A stretch of DNA of 64,000 bases from Mucilaginibacter phenanthrenivorans (lineage in GTDB: Bacteria > Bacteroidota > Bacteroidia > Sphingobacteriales > Sphingobacteriaceae), in NCBI RefSeq assembly GCF_024721155.1, contig NZ_JAHVAP010000013.1:86377-150376 (forward strand), given 5' to 3'. The translations under genes were made by a program, and so were the position numbers. How positions within the stretch are numbered: position 1 is the first letter of the stretch; every line of letters starts with the position of its first letter. This document shows, in pieces, positions 33,957 to 43,600 of the stretch. The notes beneath the pieces were generated by a model. It did not search any database and had not been told where the DNA came from. It worked only from the letters and a program-made list of their open reading frames with translations.

Positions 33957-33992
33957 GGCCATGAACCATCAACAATGAACCATGAACTAAAA
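33957..33992. repeat. R3 word repeat overlapping the GNAT stop codon
   Basis: ggccatgaaccatcaacaat and gaaccatgaacta reproduce the R3 words seen at 7927-7956. Read on the minus strand, the GNAT gene ends in TTT TAG followed by TTCATGG, so the stop is the first base triplet of the repeat word tagttcatgg. Confidence 0.65.
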
Positions 33993-34268
33993 TAGAACGT
34001 CCGCAAATTCCGGCGTAAGTTCAAAGATCTTTTTAGCAAATGGGCAAAGGGGCAGGATCTTCATTTTATGCTCACGGGCATATTCAACCCCGGCCCTTAC
34101 CAGTTGTTTACCCAAACCTTTTCCTTCATAAGCCTCATTAACCTCGGTATGATCGATGATAAATTTATCGGGACCGGAAAAAATGTAATGCATTAAGGCA
34201 ACTTCTTTGCCGTCGTCCTCAATAAAGAAAGCGCCGCGTTTACCATCATTTTTATTTTGTACTTGCAT
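33987..34268 (-). CDS. Small GNAT-fold acetyltransferase (YjdJ/NATD1-like)
   Basis: 93 residues, matching the short 'Acetyltransf_CG' type of GNAT: ALMHYIFSGPDKFIIDHTEV, the acetyl-CoA binding turn EGKGLGKQLVRAGVEYARE and KILPLCPFAKKIFELTPEF with the conserved Cys-Pro-Phe. Proteins of this type are stand-alone minimal acetyltransferases with unknown substrates. It is divergent from the sensor kinase at 34434, with an R5 palindrome in the shared promoter region. Confidence 0.82.
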   Translation of the reverse strand: MQVQNKNDGKRGAFFIEDDGKEVALMHYIFSGPDKFIIDHTEVNEAYEGKGLGKQLVRAGVEYAREHKMKILPLCPFAKKIFELTPEFADVLF

Positions 34269-34283
34269 TTGTTAGTTGATCAA

Positions 34284-34428
34284 GAGACTTGAGATTAGAG
34301 ATTAGTTTCTTTTAATTGTAAAATTAATATAAATAGAATATGGAATCAAAGGCTAGCTGCTGTAGATTAGTTTTTTTATAAAGAATAGCCTATTTTCGAA
34401 CTAATCTCTAATCTCCAGTCTCTGATTA
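34284..34428. repeat. R5 palindrome in a divergent promoter region
   Basis: agagacttgagattagagat and tagttt on the left are answered by aactaatctctaatctccag and tctctgatt on the right; a second small copy (gtagattagttttt) sits in the middle. It occupies nearly the whole gap between the GNAT and sensor kinase starts, ending about six bases before the kinase ATG. Confidence 0.7.
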
Positions 34429-34433
34429 CTACT

Positions 34434-35834
34434 ATGGAACCCATTACCGTTGACACCCTAAGAAAATTTGAAGCGTTACAAAGCGTTCCTGACGAACAGC
34501 TACAATGGCTGATAGACAACAGCACGGAGAATATCCTGCCTGAAGGAACTGTTTTTGTAAAACCTGATCTGCCGATCACCGGCCCTCATTTTATAATTGA
34601 CGGGGAATTTGCAGTTTTTATTATGCAAAATGGAGCAAAAAGGGAACTGGGTATTTTTAACGCGGGGCTGGTTACCGGCTACCTGCCGTTCTCGAGGGGG
34701 AAATCGGCCAGCGTTTACATGAAGGCAAGGAATGAAGTACGATTACTTTCATACCCAACCGAACGGATCAGGGAAATGATCCGCGACCAGTTTGAGCTGA
34801 CACAAGCCCTGGTACATGTAATGAGTAACCGGGTGCGGGAGTTCACCGCCTTTCAGCAGCAGAATGAAAAAATGATGGCCCTGGGTAAGCTTTCGGCCGG
34901 CCTTACGCATGAGCTTAATAATCCTGCCTCTGCAATAGTACGCGACTCTATTTCACTCCGCGAACACCTTCGCCTGGAACCCCAAACCTTTAAGGAGGTT
35001 ATCGCCATACAAATGGATGCTAAGCAGGTAGACGCGGTAACTGATGAAATGTTCCGGATACTTGGAGAAACGGACAGGCCAAAGCTAACGCTGAAGGAAA
35101 AAACCAAACGCGAAGAAGAACTGGGCGATTGGTTGGACGAACTTGGAATTGAAGACGCTTATGATATGGCCGAAAACTTTGTCGACTTTAACTTTAAGGT
35201 TACCGACCTGGAAAATTTCAAAAGTCACATCCCGTTAGCATATTTATCGCCTATTTTTGGGTGGATAAATACGTTATTGGTTACTGAACGAATGGTGGAA
35301 GACATCCAGGAATCGTCGCGCAGAATAGCCGAGTTGGTAAAATCAGTAAAGACGTTTACCCACATGGACCGCGGAGCCGACAAGCAATATGCCGATATCC
35401 ACATTGGCATCCGCAATACGCTTACCATGCTCGGTTACCGGAAAAAGAAGGGTAATATAACACTGGTAGAAGATTATGATCATAATTTGCCGCCAGTTAA
35501 AGCATTGATAGGCGAGCTAAACCAGGTGTGGACTAATCTTATTGATAATGCCTTTGATGCTATGGAGCCAAATAATAAAGGCACCTTAACCATAAAAACG
35601 GAAAGGGATCGGGAGTTTGTGCAGGTATCCATTATTGATGATGGGCCGGGCATTCCGGAAGACATCAGATCCAGGGTATTTGATCCGTTTTTTACTACTA
35701 AGGAGATGGGTAAGGGAACTGGAATGGGGCTTGAAGTAGTGCAGCGGATTGTTAACCAGCATAAGGGATCGATAAAAGTAAAATCGGTGCCGGGACGAAC
35801 CGAATTTGTGGTTTGTTTCCCAATTGATGGTTAA
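34434..35834 (+). CDS. Histidine kinase with N-terminal cyclic-nucleotide-binding-like domain
   Basis: 466 residues, no membrane segment. Residues about 10-130 form a cNMP-binding beta barrel (DEQLQWLIDNSTENILPEGT, FIIDGEFAVFIMQNG, EVRLLSYPTERI) without an evident full phosphate-binding cassette. A short helix leads to the phosphoacceptor His159 in LGKLSAGLTHELNNPASAI. The catalytic domain has the N box NQVWTNLIDNAFDAM, G1 DDGPGIPEDIRSRVFDPFF and G2 GKGTGMGLEVV. It is therefore an active cytoplasmic kinase. The response regulator/thioredoxin-reductase fusion 152 bp downstream is its probable partner, and a UBP zinc finger follows; this trio recurs in other bacteria. Confidence 0.88.
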   Translation: MEPITVDTLRKFEALQSVPDEQLQWLIDNSTENILPEGTVFVKPDLPITGPHFIIDGEFAVFIMQNGAKRELGIFNAGLVTGYLPFSRGKSASVYMKARNEVRLLSYPTERIREMIRDQFELTQALVHVMSNRVREFTAFQQQNEKMMALGKLSAGLTHELNNPASAIVRDSISLREHLRLEPQTFKEVIAIQMDAKQVDAVTDEMFRILGETDRPKLTLKEKTKREEELGDWLDELGIEDAYDMAENFVDFNFKVTDLENFKSHIPLAYLSPIFGWINTLLVTERMVEDIQESSRRIAELVKSVKTFTHMDRGADKQYADIHIGIRNTLTMLGYRKKKGNITLVEDYDHNLPPVKALIGELNQVWTNLIDNAFDAMEPNNKGTLTIKTERDREFVQVSIIDDGPGIPEDIRSRVFDPFFTTKEMGKGTGMGLEVVQRIVNQHKGSIKVKSVPGRTEFVVCFPIDG

Positions 35835-35927
35835 TAGATTTCGGAATTCGGATGTTCGATTTTTCGCTGTTGTTTTGTTTTTTTAATGGAGCTCAAGAGG
35901 GCTGCGCCGTTTCAAATTTTTAGCGCG

Positions 35928-35954
35928 TTGAACAATTAATGATACTTACCTTTG
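35928..35954 (+). promoter_or_regulatory. Promoter of the RR-thioredoxin reductase fusion gene
   Basis: TACCTTTG at 35947-35954 matches TAnnTTTG exactly; TTG at 35928-35930 is a possible -33 element (16-bp spacer, slightly short). The ATG follows 32 bp later. This indicates that the fusion gene can be transcribed apart from the kinase. Confidence 0.5.
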
Positions 35955-35986
35955 TTTAATAAATAATAATACGATACACCTATACC

Positions 35987-37648
35987 ATGGAGAAACCAAT
36001 AATATTTTCGATAGACGATGATCCGCAGGTGCTACGTGCCATAAGCCGGGATCTGAAATCGATGTACGGTAAGGAATACAGGATCATCAATACAACATCG
36101 GCTAACGAAGCGCTGGAAAGCCTTGTTGACCATAAAAACAGCTCGGATGTGGTTGCCATGTTTGTGTGTGACCAGCGCATGCCCGAAATGGAGGGCGTTG
36201 CATTTTTAGAAAAAGCCATCAAGATATTCCCGAAAGCCAAGCGCGTTTTGCTTACTGCATATTCAGATACCGAAGCCGCTATAAAGGCCATAAACGACGT
36301 GCAACTCGATTATTACCTGATGAAGCCCTGGGATCCGCCTTCAGAAAAGTTATACCCGGTAATTGACGATTTACTTGATGACTGGCAGAGCCACTACGTG
36401 CCCGATTTTAAAGGGATAAAAGTAGTTGGCTACCAGTTTTCGCCGCAGTCGCACACGGTGAAGGATTATTTGGCCAGCAACCTGATCCCATATAAATGGC
36501 TGGATATTGAGAAAAATCCGGATGCAAAGGAACTGCTGGAACTGAACAAGGTGCCAATGGATCAGTTGCCGGTTGTGGTTTTTGATGACGGTACTTATTC
36601 CTGCAAACCAACCATCAGGTCCATCTCCGAAAAAATTGGTGTAAACCCGCAGATTACTAACGAGATTTATGATGTGGTAATTATAGGCGCCGGTCCCGCC
36701 GGCTTGGCCGCGGCTGTTTATGGTGCATCAGAAGGGTTAAAAACCTTGTTGATTGAGCGCAAGGCACCGGGCGGACAGGCAGGTACAAGTTCACGGATTG
36801 AAAATTATCTCGGTTTCCCTGCAGGATTAAGTGGTGCCGATCTTACCCGCCGCGCCATTAGCCAGGCGATGCGTTTAGGCGCTCAATTTTTATCGCCGCA
36901 GGCTGTAAACGACATCAAACAAAAAGACGGTTATAAAACTATTATATTAGACGATGGCCCCGAAATTGTAAGCCGTACCGTAGTTATAACTACCGGGGTG
37001 GACTACCGTAAGCTGGATGTTAAAGGTGTAGAGAACTATACCGGTGCAGGCATTTATTATGGTGCGGCAACTACCGAGGCTTCTGCGTGTAAGGATAAGG
37101 AAGTGTATGTAATAGGTGGGGGTAATTCAGCAGGACAGGCGGCCGTATATCTTTCAAAGTTTGCTAAGAACGTATATATCATTATCCGCAGGGACAGCCT
37201 GAGCTATACCATGTCGGCTTACCTGATCCAGCAGATAGAGAATCTGCCTAATATTCATTTGTTGATAGATACCGAGATTACCGAAGCAGCGGGCCATAAT
37301 TGCCTTGAAAAGCTAACACTGTTTAATGTAAAAACCAAGGAGTCGGTTACGAAAGAGGCAGCAGCGCTTTATATTTTCATCGGCGCAAAACCTTATACCG
37401 ACTGGCTTAAGTTGGATATCCTTAAGGATGAGAAGGGCTTTATTGAAACCGGCAGGGAATTACGGCGCTATGACGACTTTACTAAGATCTGGAAGCAAAA
37501 CCGCGATCCATTCCTGTTGGAGACCAGCTGCAATGGAATTTTCGCCGCGGGCGATGTTCGGGCAGGCGCGATGAACAGGGTTGCATCGGCAGTAGGCGAA
37601 GGCTCAATGGCGATAAGCTTTGTGCACAAGTATTTGGCGGAAGTGTAG
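35987..37648 (+). CDS. Response regulator fused to glutaredoxin-like and thioredoxin-reductase-like domains
   Basis: 553 residues in three parts. Residues 1-135 are a receiver domain: acidic pocket IDDDPQ, phosphoacceptor Asp62 (CDQRMPE), Thr90 and Lys113. Residues about 143-220 have a glutaredoxin/thioredoxin-like fold (VVGYQFSPQSHTVKDYLASN) in which SPQS replaces the CxxC. Residues 228-553 are a thioredoxin-reductase-type flavoprotein: GAGPAGLAAA for FAD, GGGNSAGQAA for NADPH and the closing FAAGDVRAG. The redox-active CATC of thioredoxin reductase is absent (AATTEASAC in its place). It may thus be a phosphorylation-controlled NAD(P)H-dependent flavoprotein or sensor rather than a disulfide reductase. 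Partner kinase upstream. Confidence 0.88.
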   Translation: MEKPIIFSIDDDPQVLRAISRDLKSMYGKEYRIINTTSANEALESLVDHKNSSDVVAMFVCDQRMPEMEGVAFLEKAIKIFPKAKRVLLTAYSDTEAAIKAINDVQLDYYLMKPWDPPSEKLYPVIDDLLDDWQSHYVPDFKGIKVVGYQFSPQSHTVKDYLASNLIPYKWLDIEKNPDAKELLELNKVPMDQLPVVVFDDGTYSCKPTIRSISEKIGVNPQITNEIYDVVIIGAGPAGLAAAVYGASEGLKTLLIERKAPGGQAGTSSRIENYLGFPAGLSGADLTRRAISQAMRLGAQFLSPQAVNDIKQKDGYKTIILDDGPEIVSRTVVITTGVDYRKLDVKGVENYTGAGIYYGAATTEASACKDKEVYVIGGGNSAGQAAVYLSKFAKNVYIIIRRDSLSYTMSAYLIQQIENLPNIHLLIDTEITEAAGHNCLEKLTLFNVKTKESVTKEAAALYIFIGAKPYTDWLKLDILKDEKGFIETGRELRRYDDFTKIWKQNRDPFLLETSCNGIFAAGDVRAGAMNRVASAVGEGSMAISFVHKYLAEV

Positions 37649-37650
37649 GG

Positions 37651-37697
37651 TGGTTGATTGAGTTGATTGGGTTGGATTAAGTTGAATGAGTTATTGA
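37651..37697. repeat. R4 word repeat, single-armed
   Basis: ggttgattgagttgattggg followed by ttggattaagttgaatgag. It starts two bases after the stop of the fusion gene and has no inverted partner nearby. Confidence 0.55.
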
Positions 37698-37738
37698 GCT
37701 TTATTTTTAACAGACATCAAAAAATATAAATATCTACT

Positions 37739-38008
37739 ATGGAAGACGAAGTATGCAAGCACCTGGGTGCCATTAAAAGCCTGAAGCATCCTAAGGACTA
37801 TGTTTGCGAGGAGTGTATAAAAACACACAGCAGCTGGATGCACCTGCGTACCTGCCAAACCTGCGGCGTTACGCTTTGCTGCGACAGTTCACCTAATCAA
37901 CATGCAAGTAAACATGCCGCTGCTGCTGATCACCCGGTAGTGATCTCGGCAGAGCCGGGCGAGCGCTGGCTCTGGTGCTATGTGGATGAGGAAATGGCGG
38001 AGTATTAA
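37739..38008 (+). CDS. UBP-type zinc finger protein
   Basis: 89 residues that make up a single ZnF-UBP module: CKHL near the start, CEECIKTHSSWMHLRTCQTCG, LCCDSS and HASKHAAAADHPVVISAEPG, then WLWCYVDEEM. In eukaryotic deubiquitinases this finger binds the free ubiquitin C-terminus (GG); the pocket-lining Trp/Arg and final WCY are retained. Bacterial stand-alone versions have no proven ligand. It is the third member of the kinase/RR-thioredoxin-reductase/UBP group and is followed by a strong bidirectional terminator. Confidence 0.88.
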   Translation: MEDEVCKHLGAIKSLKHPKDYVCEECIKTHSSWMHLRTCQTCGVTLCCDSSPNQHASKHAAAADHPVVISAEPGERWLWCYVDEEMAEY

Positions 38009-38031
38009 ATAAGTTTTAAGTGGCAGGATTT

Positions 38032-38080
38032 AGTAGCAGTAGCACTTGTATTCATTAATGAGTGCTACTGCTACTTTTAA
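38032..38080. terminator. Bidirectional terminator with perfect 15-bp stem
   Basis: AGTAGCAGTAGCACT (38032-38046) and AGTGCTACTGCTACT (38061-38075), 14-nt loop, followed by TTTT. It lies between the convergent UBP zinc finger and DoxX genes and can end both. Confidence 0.8.
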
Positions 38081-38091
38081 CTGCTACTATA

Positions 38092-38526
38092 TTATTGTTC
38101 CGATAAATACCTATCTAACGACCACGGTCCGGATCCTATAACCAGGAATAGTACCAGTGCCGCCAATGCTAATAGCGATGGCCATACCATGTAGTTGATA
38201 GCGTCCTGGAAAAATCCACTCAGGAAAATAGCACCTGCTACAATCGGGATCTGGATAATACAGCCAAACCTTGTCAGGATTCCGACCGCTATCAGCACGC
38301 CGCCAACCATGTGGGCAAATGCCACATAGTAAACCAGCGCCATTAGTAATCCGCCTGAAAAGTCTACAATGTTTTGGTCCGTTATTAATTGTTTAAGGTA
38401 TTCCGTGTTGTTCATAAAGGAAATGCCCTTTAACAGTAAGAATGCGCCAAGCGCAAAGCGGATAACGTCGATAAATTTGGGATGGTGAGTATCGCCCCAG
38501 GTTTCAATACGGTGAACCACGTTCAT
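38092..38526 (-). CDS. DoxX-family membrane protein
   Basis: 144 residues from the ATG at 38526 (MNVVHRIETWGDTHH); the longer frame to 38568 adds an unrelated stretch. Four transmembrane helices: IDVIRFALGAFLLLKGISF, LLMALVYYVAFAHMVGG, IIQIPIVAGAIFLSG and WPSLLALAALVLFLVIG. FSGG and the HMVGG turn with a Gly-rich second helix are typical of DoxX. DoxX-like proteins are small quinone- or redox-associated membrane proteins; in Bacteroidota they often have no known partner. It is convergent with the UBP zinc finger gene and shares its terminator. Confidence 0.82.
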   Translation of the reverse strand: MNVVHRIETWGDTHHPKFIDVIRFALGAFLLLKGISFMNNTEYLKQLITDQNIVDFSGGLLMALVYYVAFAHMVGGVLIAVGILTRFGCIIQIPIVAGAIFLSGFFQDAINYMVWPSLLALAALVLFLVIGSGPWSLDRYLSEQ

Positions 38527-38568
38527 AATAACCTCCGGTTTTAAGATTATAAATTGGTTATGATACAA

Positions 38569-39258
38569 CCGGGGGCTTTGGAGAAAAGCGGCCTGCCGTA
38601 TCCTTGTATAAAGCTAAGCAATTAGTTTTATATAATCCAATAACGTATTCCGGGGATTATTAGTTTGAAAATAGGCTATTATTCCAGTTGACCCTATATT
38701 CATACGTGTTCGGAAGATTGAAAAAAGCGCGAAGTGTGATCCCCTCTCTTGGGAACTACAGTGTATACACATATTCATGAACTTTTTATTACCCAGCTAT
38801 TCCTTATTTTAATCTATTTTTTTATAACCAGGCATAGTCTCTGATTGACCCAGCGGGTCTACCTCTTTGTAGAATATACAATAGATCATTTTTTTGCCTC
38901 GGAGAGGCTACCCTTCTACACCATCCGTTCCGACTGAACTATGGATTTTGCCTTGTTCTCAATAAATTCCAATGTAAAACTTGTCCCATTTATAGAATGG
39001 CGACTAAGGGTAGCCTCTCCGAGGCAAAGACAAACCTTTCTTTTATTTCTACAAAGAGGTAGACCCTATGGATCAGTGATTTAACGTATATTAAAAGATC
39101 TGTACACACATAAGCCCTAGGGAGGGCAACGGGGTGTTGCACAATACTTTCAATCTTGATTAGGGGTATCCTGGTTCGAGAAACCCACCATTCCCCACCC
39201 CAAGGCAGGAATCGCACAGGGCCACGGCTTGCCTGATTTGTTCCGAACACCTATGATC
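38569..39258. other. 690-bp region without a recognisable gene
   Basis: Most of it is the large inverted repeat at 38855-39066 and its A/T-rich flanks. 39070-39258 has a few G/C-rich stretches (aagccctagggagggcaac) but no ORF with protein-like composition, and a ggttcgag motif near 39174 is not part of a tRNA fold. The DoxX promoter lies at the left end. Confidence 0.5.
38855..39066. repeat. Large two-step inverted repeat ('gggtctacctctttgtagaa')
   Basis: Outer arms of 20 nt (GGGTCTACCTCTTTGTAGAA at 38855-38874, and its complement at 39047-39066) enclose inner arms of about 22 nt (TTTGCCTCGGAGAGGCTACC, ending ctt at 38915, and its complement from 39006). The segments between outer and inner arms do not match, so only the two blocks are conserved. 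The central loop is about 90 bp. The size and layout are like a miniature mobile element or a long structured RNA. Confidence 0.75.
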
Positions 39259-40662
39259 TTATCTCCATCCGCCGCCAAGTGCCCTGTATAAATTAACAAT
39301 GGCCTGCAATTGCTGCAGCCGGTCGTTAACACCATCCAATTGCGCGGCCAATAGGTTTTGTTCTGAAGTTAATACATCGGTATAATTTGTGGCCGAACTG
39401 TAGCGTAACAGTTCCTGCGTATAATCAACTGCCTTTGTAAGAGCGGCTATTTGTTTGCTGCGGGCGCCGGTTTTTTCCGTTGAGGATTGATAGGCGTAAA
39501 GCGCATTAGACACTTCCTGGCCTGCAACTAATAGTGTTTGCTGAAAGCTGTATAATGCCTCCAACTGCTGTGCCTGCGCGGTTTTTAACCGGGCCTTGTT
39601 GATTCCCTGGTTAAATATCGGCTGTGTTAAACCCGCTGCCACATTGTAAAATACCGATCCCACAAAAAAGTCCTTCAATTGCAAATTAGACCAACCGCCA
39701 CTTGCGGTAATGGTTAGCGACGGGTAAAAATAGGTGCGCGCCAGGTTGGTGTTTTCAAAGGCGCTTCTGAAGGTGTATTCTGCCTGTTGAACATCCGGTC
39801 GGTTTTTTAGTAGCTGGGATGGGATACCGGTTTGCAGGCTGTCGACAGGCTTTTGCTCATCGAGCTTGGCCCGGTTTAAGGCACCCGGCTGGCGGCCAAC
39901 CAATATATCAAGCGCATTTTCAGTTTCGCGGATGCTGCGTTTTAGATCAGGGATGGCAACTTCTGCAGCATAACGGTTGGCTTCACTTTGTACCACGGCT
40001 GCGCCATTCACCACTGCACCCTCCTTAAGCGCTTTCATAGTTTCTACATCCTTAATACGGTTTTGCAAGGTGCGAACAGTAATATCCAGCTCTTTGTCAA
40101 GTGCAATCAGGGTGTAATAGTTATTGGCGATATCGGCGATCAATTGAGTTTGTACCGCTCTTTTTGCAGCATCAGTTTGCAATAAATTATTGAATGCGAC
40201 CCGCTTTGCACTGCTTAGCTTACCCCAAATGTCCGCCTCCCATGAGGTACTGAGCCCAAGTTGGTAAGAGGTGGTCAAGGTGCTGATAGTTGTTCCCGGT
40301 GGATAATTTAAACTAGCTGCCGACTGTTTTGAGCGGGTTGCACTTGCATTGGCGCTGAGGCTCGGCAATAACGCGGCTTTACTTTGTCCCAGGGCAGCCT
40401 GCGCCTCGTAGATCTTTTGTACCGCAATTTTTAAGTTAAGGTTGTTAAATAAGCCTTCGTGGATCAGTGCCTGTAAAACGGTATCCGTAAGTAGCTTTTC
40501 CCATGGCAGGGTTGCGATGGTTGTAGTATCTGTTGTGCTTTTGCCGCGGTAAAGATCGTTGGTGTTAAGATCAGGCTGCTTGTAAGTTTTGGTAATTTTA
40601 CACGACAGCGTTGCGCTTAACAATGCGATTAGTAAAGTATATTTTATATATGATCTGTTCAT
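39259..40662 (-). CDS. Outer-membrane factor of RND efflux system (OprM/NodT family lipoprotein)
   Basis: 467 residues with a lipoprotein signal (LLSATLSCKI). Two OEP repeats: the first contains KIAVQKIYEAQAALGQSKAALLPSL with SWEADIWGKLSSAKRVAF, the second RPDVQQAEYTFRSAFENTN, PSLTITASGGWSN and FNQGINKARLKTAQAQQLEAL. It ends in the usual NLYRALGGGW. It forms the trimeric TolC-like channel in the outer membrane. It starts 12 bp after the RND pump gene, third in the adaptor-pump-channel operon. Confidence 0.93.
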   Translation of the reverse strand: MNRSYIKYTLLIALLSATLSCKITKTYKQPDLNTNDLYRGKSTTDTTTIATLPWEKLLTDTVLQALIHEGLFNNLNLKIAVQKIYEAQAALGQSKAALLPSLSANASATRSKQSAASLNYPPGTTISTLTTSYQLGLSTSWEADIWGKLSSAKRVAFNNLLQTDAAKRAVQTQLIADIANNYYTLIALDKELDITVRTLQNRIKDVETMKALKEGAVVNGAAVVQSEANRYAAEVAIPDLKRSIRETENALDILVGRQPGALNRAKLDEQKPVDSLQTGIPSQLLKNRPDVQQAEYTFRSAFENTNLARTYFYPSLTITASGGWSNLQLKDFFVGSVFYNVAAGLTQPIFNQGINKARLKTAQAQQLEALYSFQQTLLVAGQEVSNALYAYQSSTEKTGARSKQIAALTKAVDYTQELLRYSSATNYTDVLTSEQNLLAAQLDGVNDRLQQLQAIVNLYRALGGGWR

Positions 40663-40674
40663 TTGTAATTCAAA

Positions 40675-43600
40675 TTATTTAGCAGGCACAGTTGCATCGT
40701 CATCTTCCGCATCCTCTGCCAAATTCCGTAAACGGCGCGCCCCGCTCAATTTTTCCTGGATGGTTTGGAAAATGATAAACAACACCGGGATAGCAAATAC
40801 ACCCAATAATGTCCCTATAAACATCCCGCCTACGGCACCAGTTCCTATCGAACGGTTACCGATTGCGCCTGCCCCGGTTGAGAACATCAATGGCATGATA
40901 CCGAATATAAAGGCAAATGAGGTCATCAAGATCGGCCTTAAACGGGCCTCGGCACCGTCAATGGCTGCTTGTAAAATTGGCATGCCTGCACGCCTGCGGT
41001 CGAGCGCAAACTCAACGATCAGGATAGCATTTTTTGAGAGCAGACCGATGAGCATGATGAGCGAGATCTGCACATAAATATTACTGTCGATCCCCGCTAT
41101 TCTTGCAAACAGGTATGTGCCTGTCAATCCTATCGGCAGGGAAAGTAAAACCGCAAATGGCAGAATATAGCTTTCATATTGCGCGCTCAGCAGGAAGTAA
41201 ACAAACACCAGGCAAAGCAGGAAGATATAAACCGATTGCGTACCACTGGAGATCTCCTCACGGGTCAATCCCGAAAACTCATAGCCATAGCCGGCAGGCA
41301 GTTTCTCGGTTGCAACAGCCTTTATGGCTGCAATAGCGTCCCCCGAGCTAAATCCGGGCCCGGGTTGCCCCTGGACTGATATGGATGTAAATAAATTAAA
41401 GCGGGAGATTGATTCCGGGCCGAAGACCTTGGTCAGGGTAATAAAGGCAGTAATAGGCGCCATGGTACCTGCGCTATTACGTACAAAAATCTTATTCAGG
41501 CCCTCCGGGTTGTTACGGTAGGCATAGTCAGCCTGAACCATTACACGGTATTGCTTACCAAACTGGTTAAAGTTGGAGGCATACAGACCGCCGTAGTAGC
41601 CTTGTAACGTATTGATAATGGAGGTGACCTCGATACCGGCTTCCTTGCATTTTGCCACATTTACATCTACCTGGTATTGCGGGAAGTTAGGGTTAAAGGC
41701 TGTATTTGCGTTTTGAATTTCCTTGCGTTTATTTAAGGCTTCTAAAAAGTCGGTGCTTACCTTGTACATTTCAGCAGAGGTATGGCCACCCTTGTCCTGT
41801 AATTCGAACGAGAACCCGTTTCCTGATCCGAAACCCTGGATGGTAGGTGGCGAGAACAGGAAGATGCTGGCCCCGTGAATTGCACCAATCTTTGCATAAA
41901 GCTGTCCGATAACGCTTTGAATGTTATCGTTTTTTCGGTCGCCCCATTTTTTTAGCTTGATGATGTCCATACTGTAAGCGCTTCCGCTGCCTGCGGTAAA
42001 ACTAAAGCCTATAATTTGCAGTGTATTTTGTACCGATGAAAATGTATGTGCAATGCTGTCAACCTGGTTGGTTATGGCGCTGGTACGTTCCATACCCGAT
42101 GCAGGCGGTAAGCTGATACTGGCAAATATAGTACCCTGGTCCTCGCTTGGCACAAAGCTGGATGGCGTGGTTTTTATCAGGATAACAAGTGATACCGCGA
42201 ATATGACAATCCCTGCAATAACGATCGCTTTTTTACCTGCAAGCCAGGTTACCGACTTTTCATACTTTTTAGTTACGGTTAAAAAACCCTTATCAAACCG
42301 GGTATAAAACCAATTGAAAAATCGTTTCTTTTTATGCTCTTCAGAATGCGGCTTTAAAAACATGGCGCACAACGCCGGGCTGAGGGTTAAGGCGTTTACT
42401 GCTGATAGCAGGATGGCCACCGCCAGTGTAATACCGAATTGTTTGTAAAATACGCCTGTTGACCCGGAGATAAACGTTACAGGTAAGAACACCGCCGCCA
42501 TTACAAGTGTAATAGAAACAATGGCGCCCGAGATCTCCTTCATCGCGTCAACAGAAGCCTTACGGGCAGATTTGTAGCCCTTATCCAACTTGGCGTGTAC
42601 GGCCTCAACCACCACGATGGCATCATCCACCACAATACCAATGGCCAGCACCATCGCAAAAAGCGTAAGCAGGTTAATGGTAAACCCGAACAGGTCAAGG
42701 AAGAAGAACGTGCCCACAATTGCAACCGGAACCGCAATTGCCGGGATAAGTGTGGACCGAAAATCCTGCAGGAAAACGAATACCACGATAAACACCAATA
42801 TAAATGCTTCGATCAATGTGCTGATCACCTTTTCGATAGAGGCATTCAGGTACTCATTGGCATCAACCAAATAGGTGAGCTTTATGCCTTTTGGAAACGA
42901 CTCAGCTGCGGTCTCCAATATTTTTTTAGTGTTGTTGATCACATCTCTTGCATTCGATCCTGATGCCTGGGTAATACCCACACCGATGGATGGCAACCCA
43001 TTTGTTTTCAGAACTGCCGAATAATCCAGCGCGCCAAGCTCTATCCGCGCAACATCGCTCAAATGCAGCAGTTGGCCTTTGCCAACAGATTTTATAATGA
43101 TATTGCCAAATTCTTGCGCGGTTTTAAGCCTGCCGGTATATTTAATTACATATTGAAAGGCCTCATGACTGTTTTCACCAAATTTTCCGGGAGCTGCTTC
43201 AATATTTTGCTCATTTAACGCGTTGGTAATATCATCAGGGATCAGCTTATAGCTCGCCATAACATCCGGCTTTAGCCAGATGCGCATCGAATAATCCTTT
43301 GACGTAAAGATCTGCGTATTACCAACGCCATTAACACGCTGTATGGCTGGTACCAGGTTTATCTGGCAATAGTTCTGCAAAAAGGTATCGTCGTAATCAG
43401 GGTTTTCGCTGTACAGCGAAAATATTAACAGGTTACTGTTTTGGCTTTTTGCTACCGTAACACCTGCCTGGGTAACAACCTGTGGTAGAAGGCTCACCGC
43501 TCTTGATACGCGGTTTTGCACGTTTACTGCAGCAAGGTCGGGATTGGTGCCTACTTTAAAGAATATAGTGATCTGTGCCGATCCATCGTTGCCAGCGCTT

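Noticed and set aside
39165..39190. ggttcgagaaaccc, resembling a tRNA T-arm
   Set aside because: No acceptor, D or anticodon stems can be formed around it in either direction.
38990..39250. 86-codon frame on the minus strand
   Set aside because: It runs through the arms of the large inverted repeat and has no protein-like composition or start signals.
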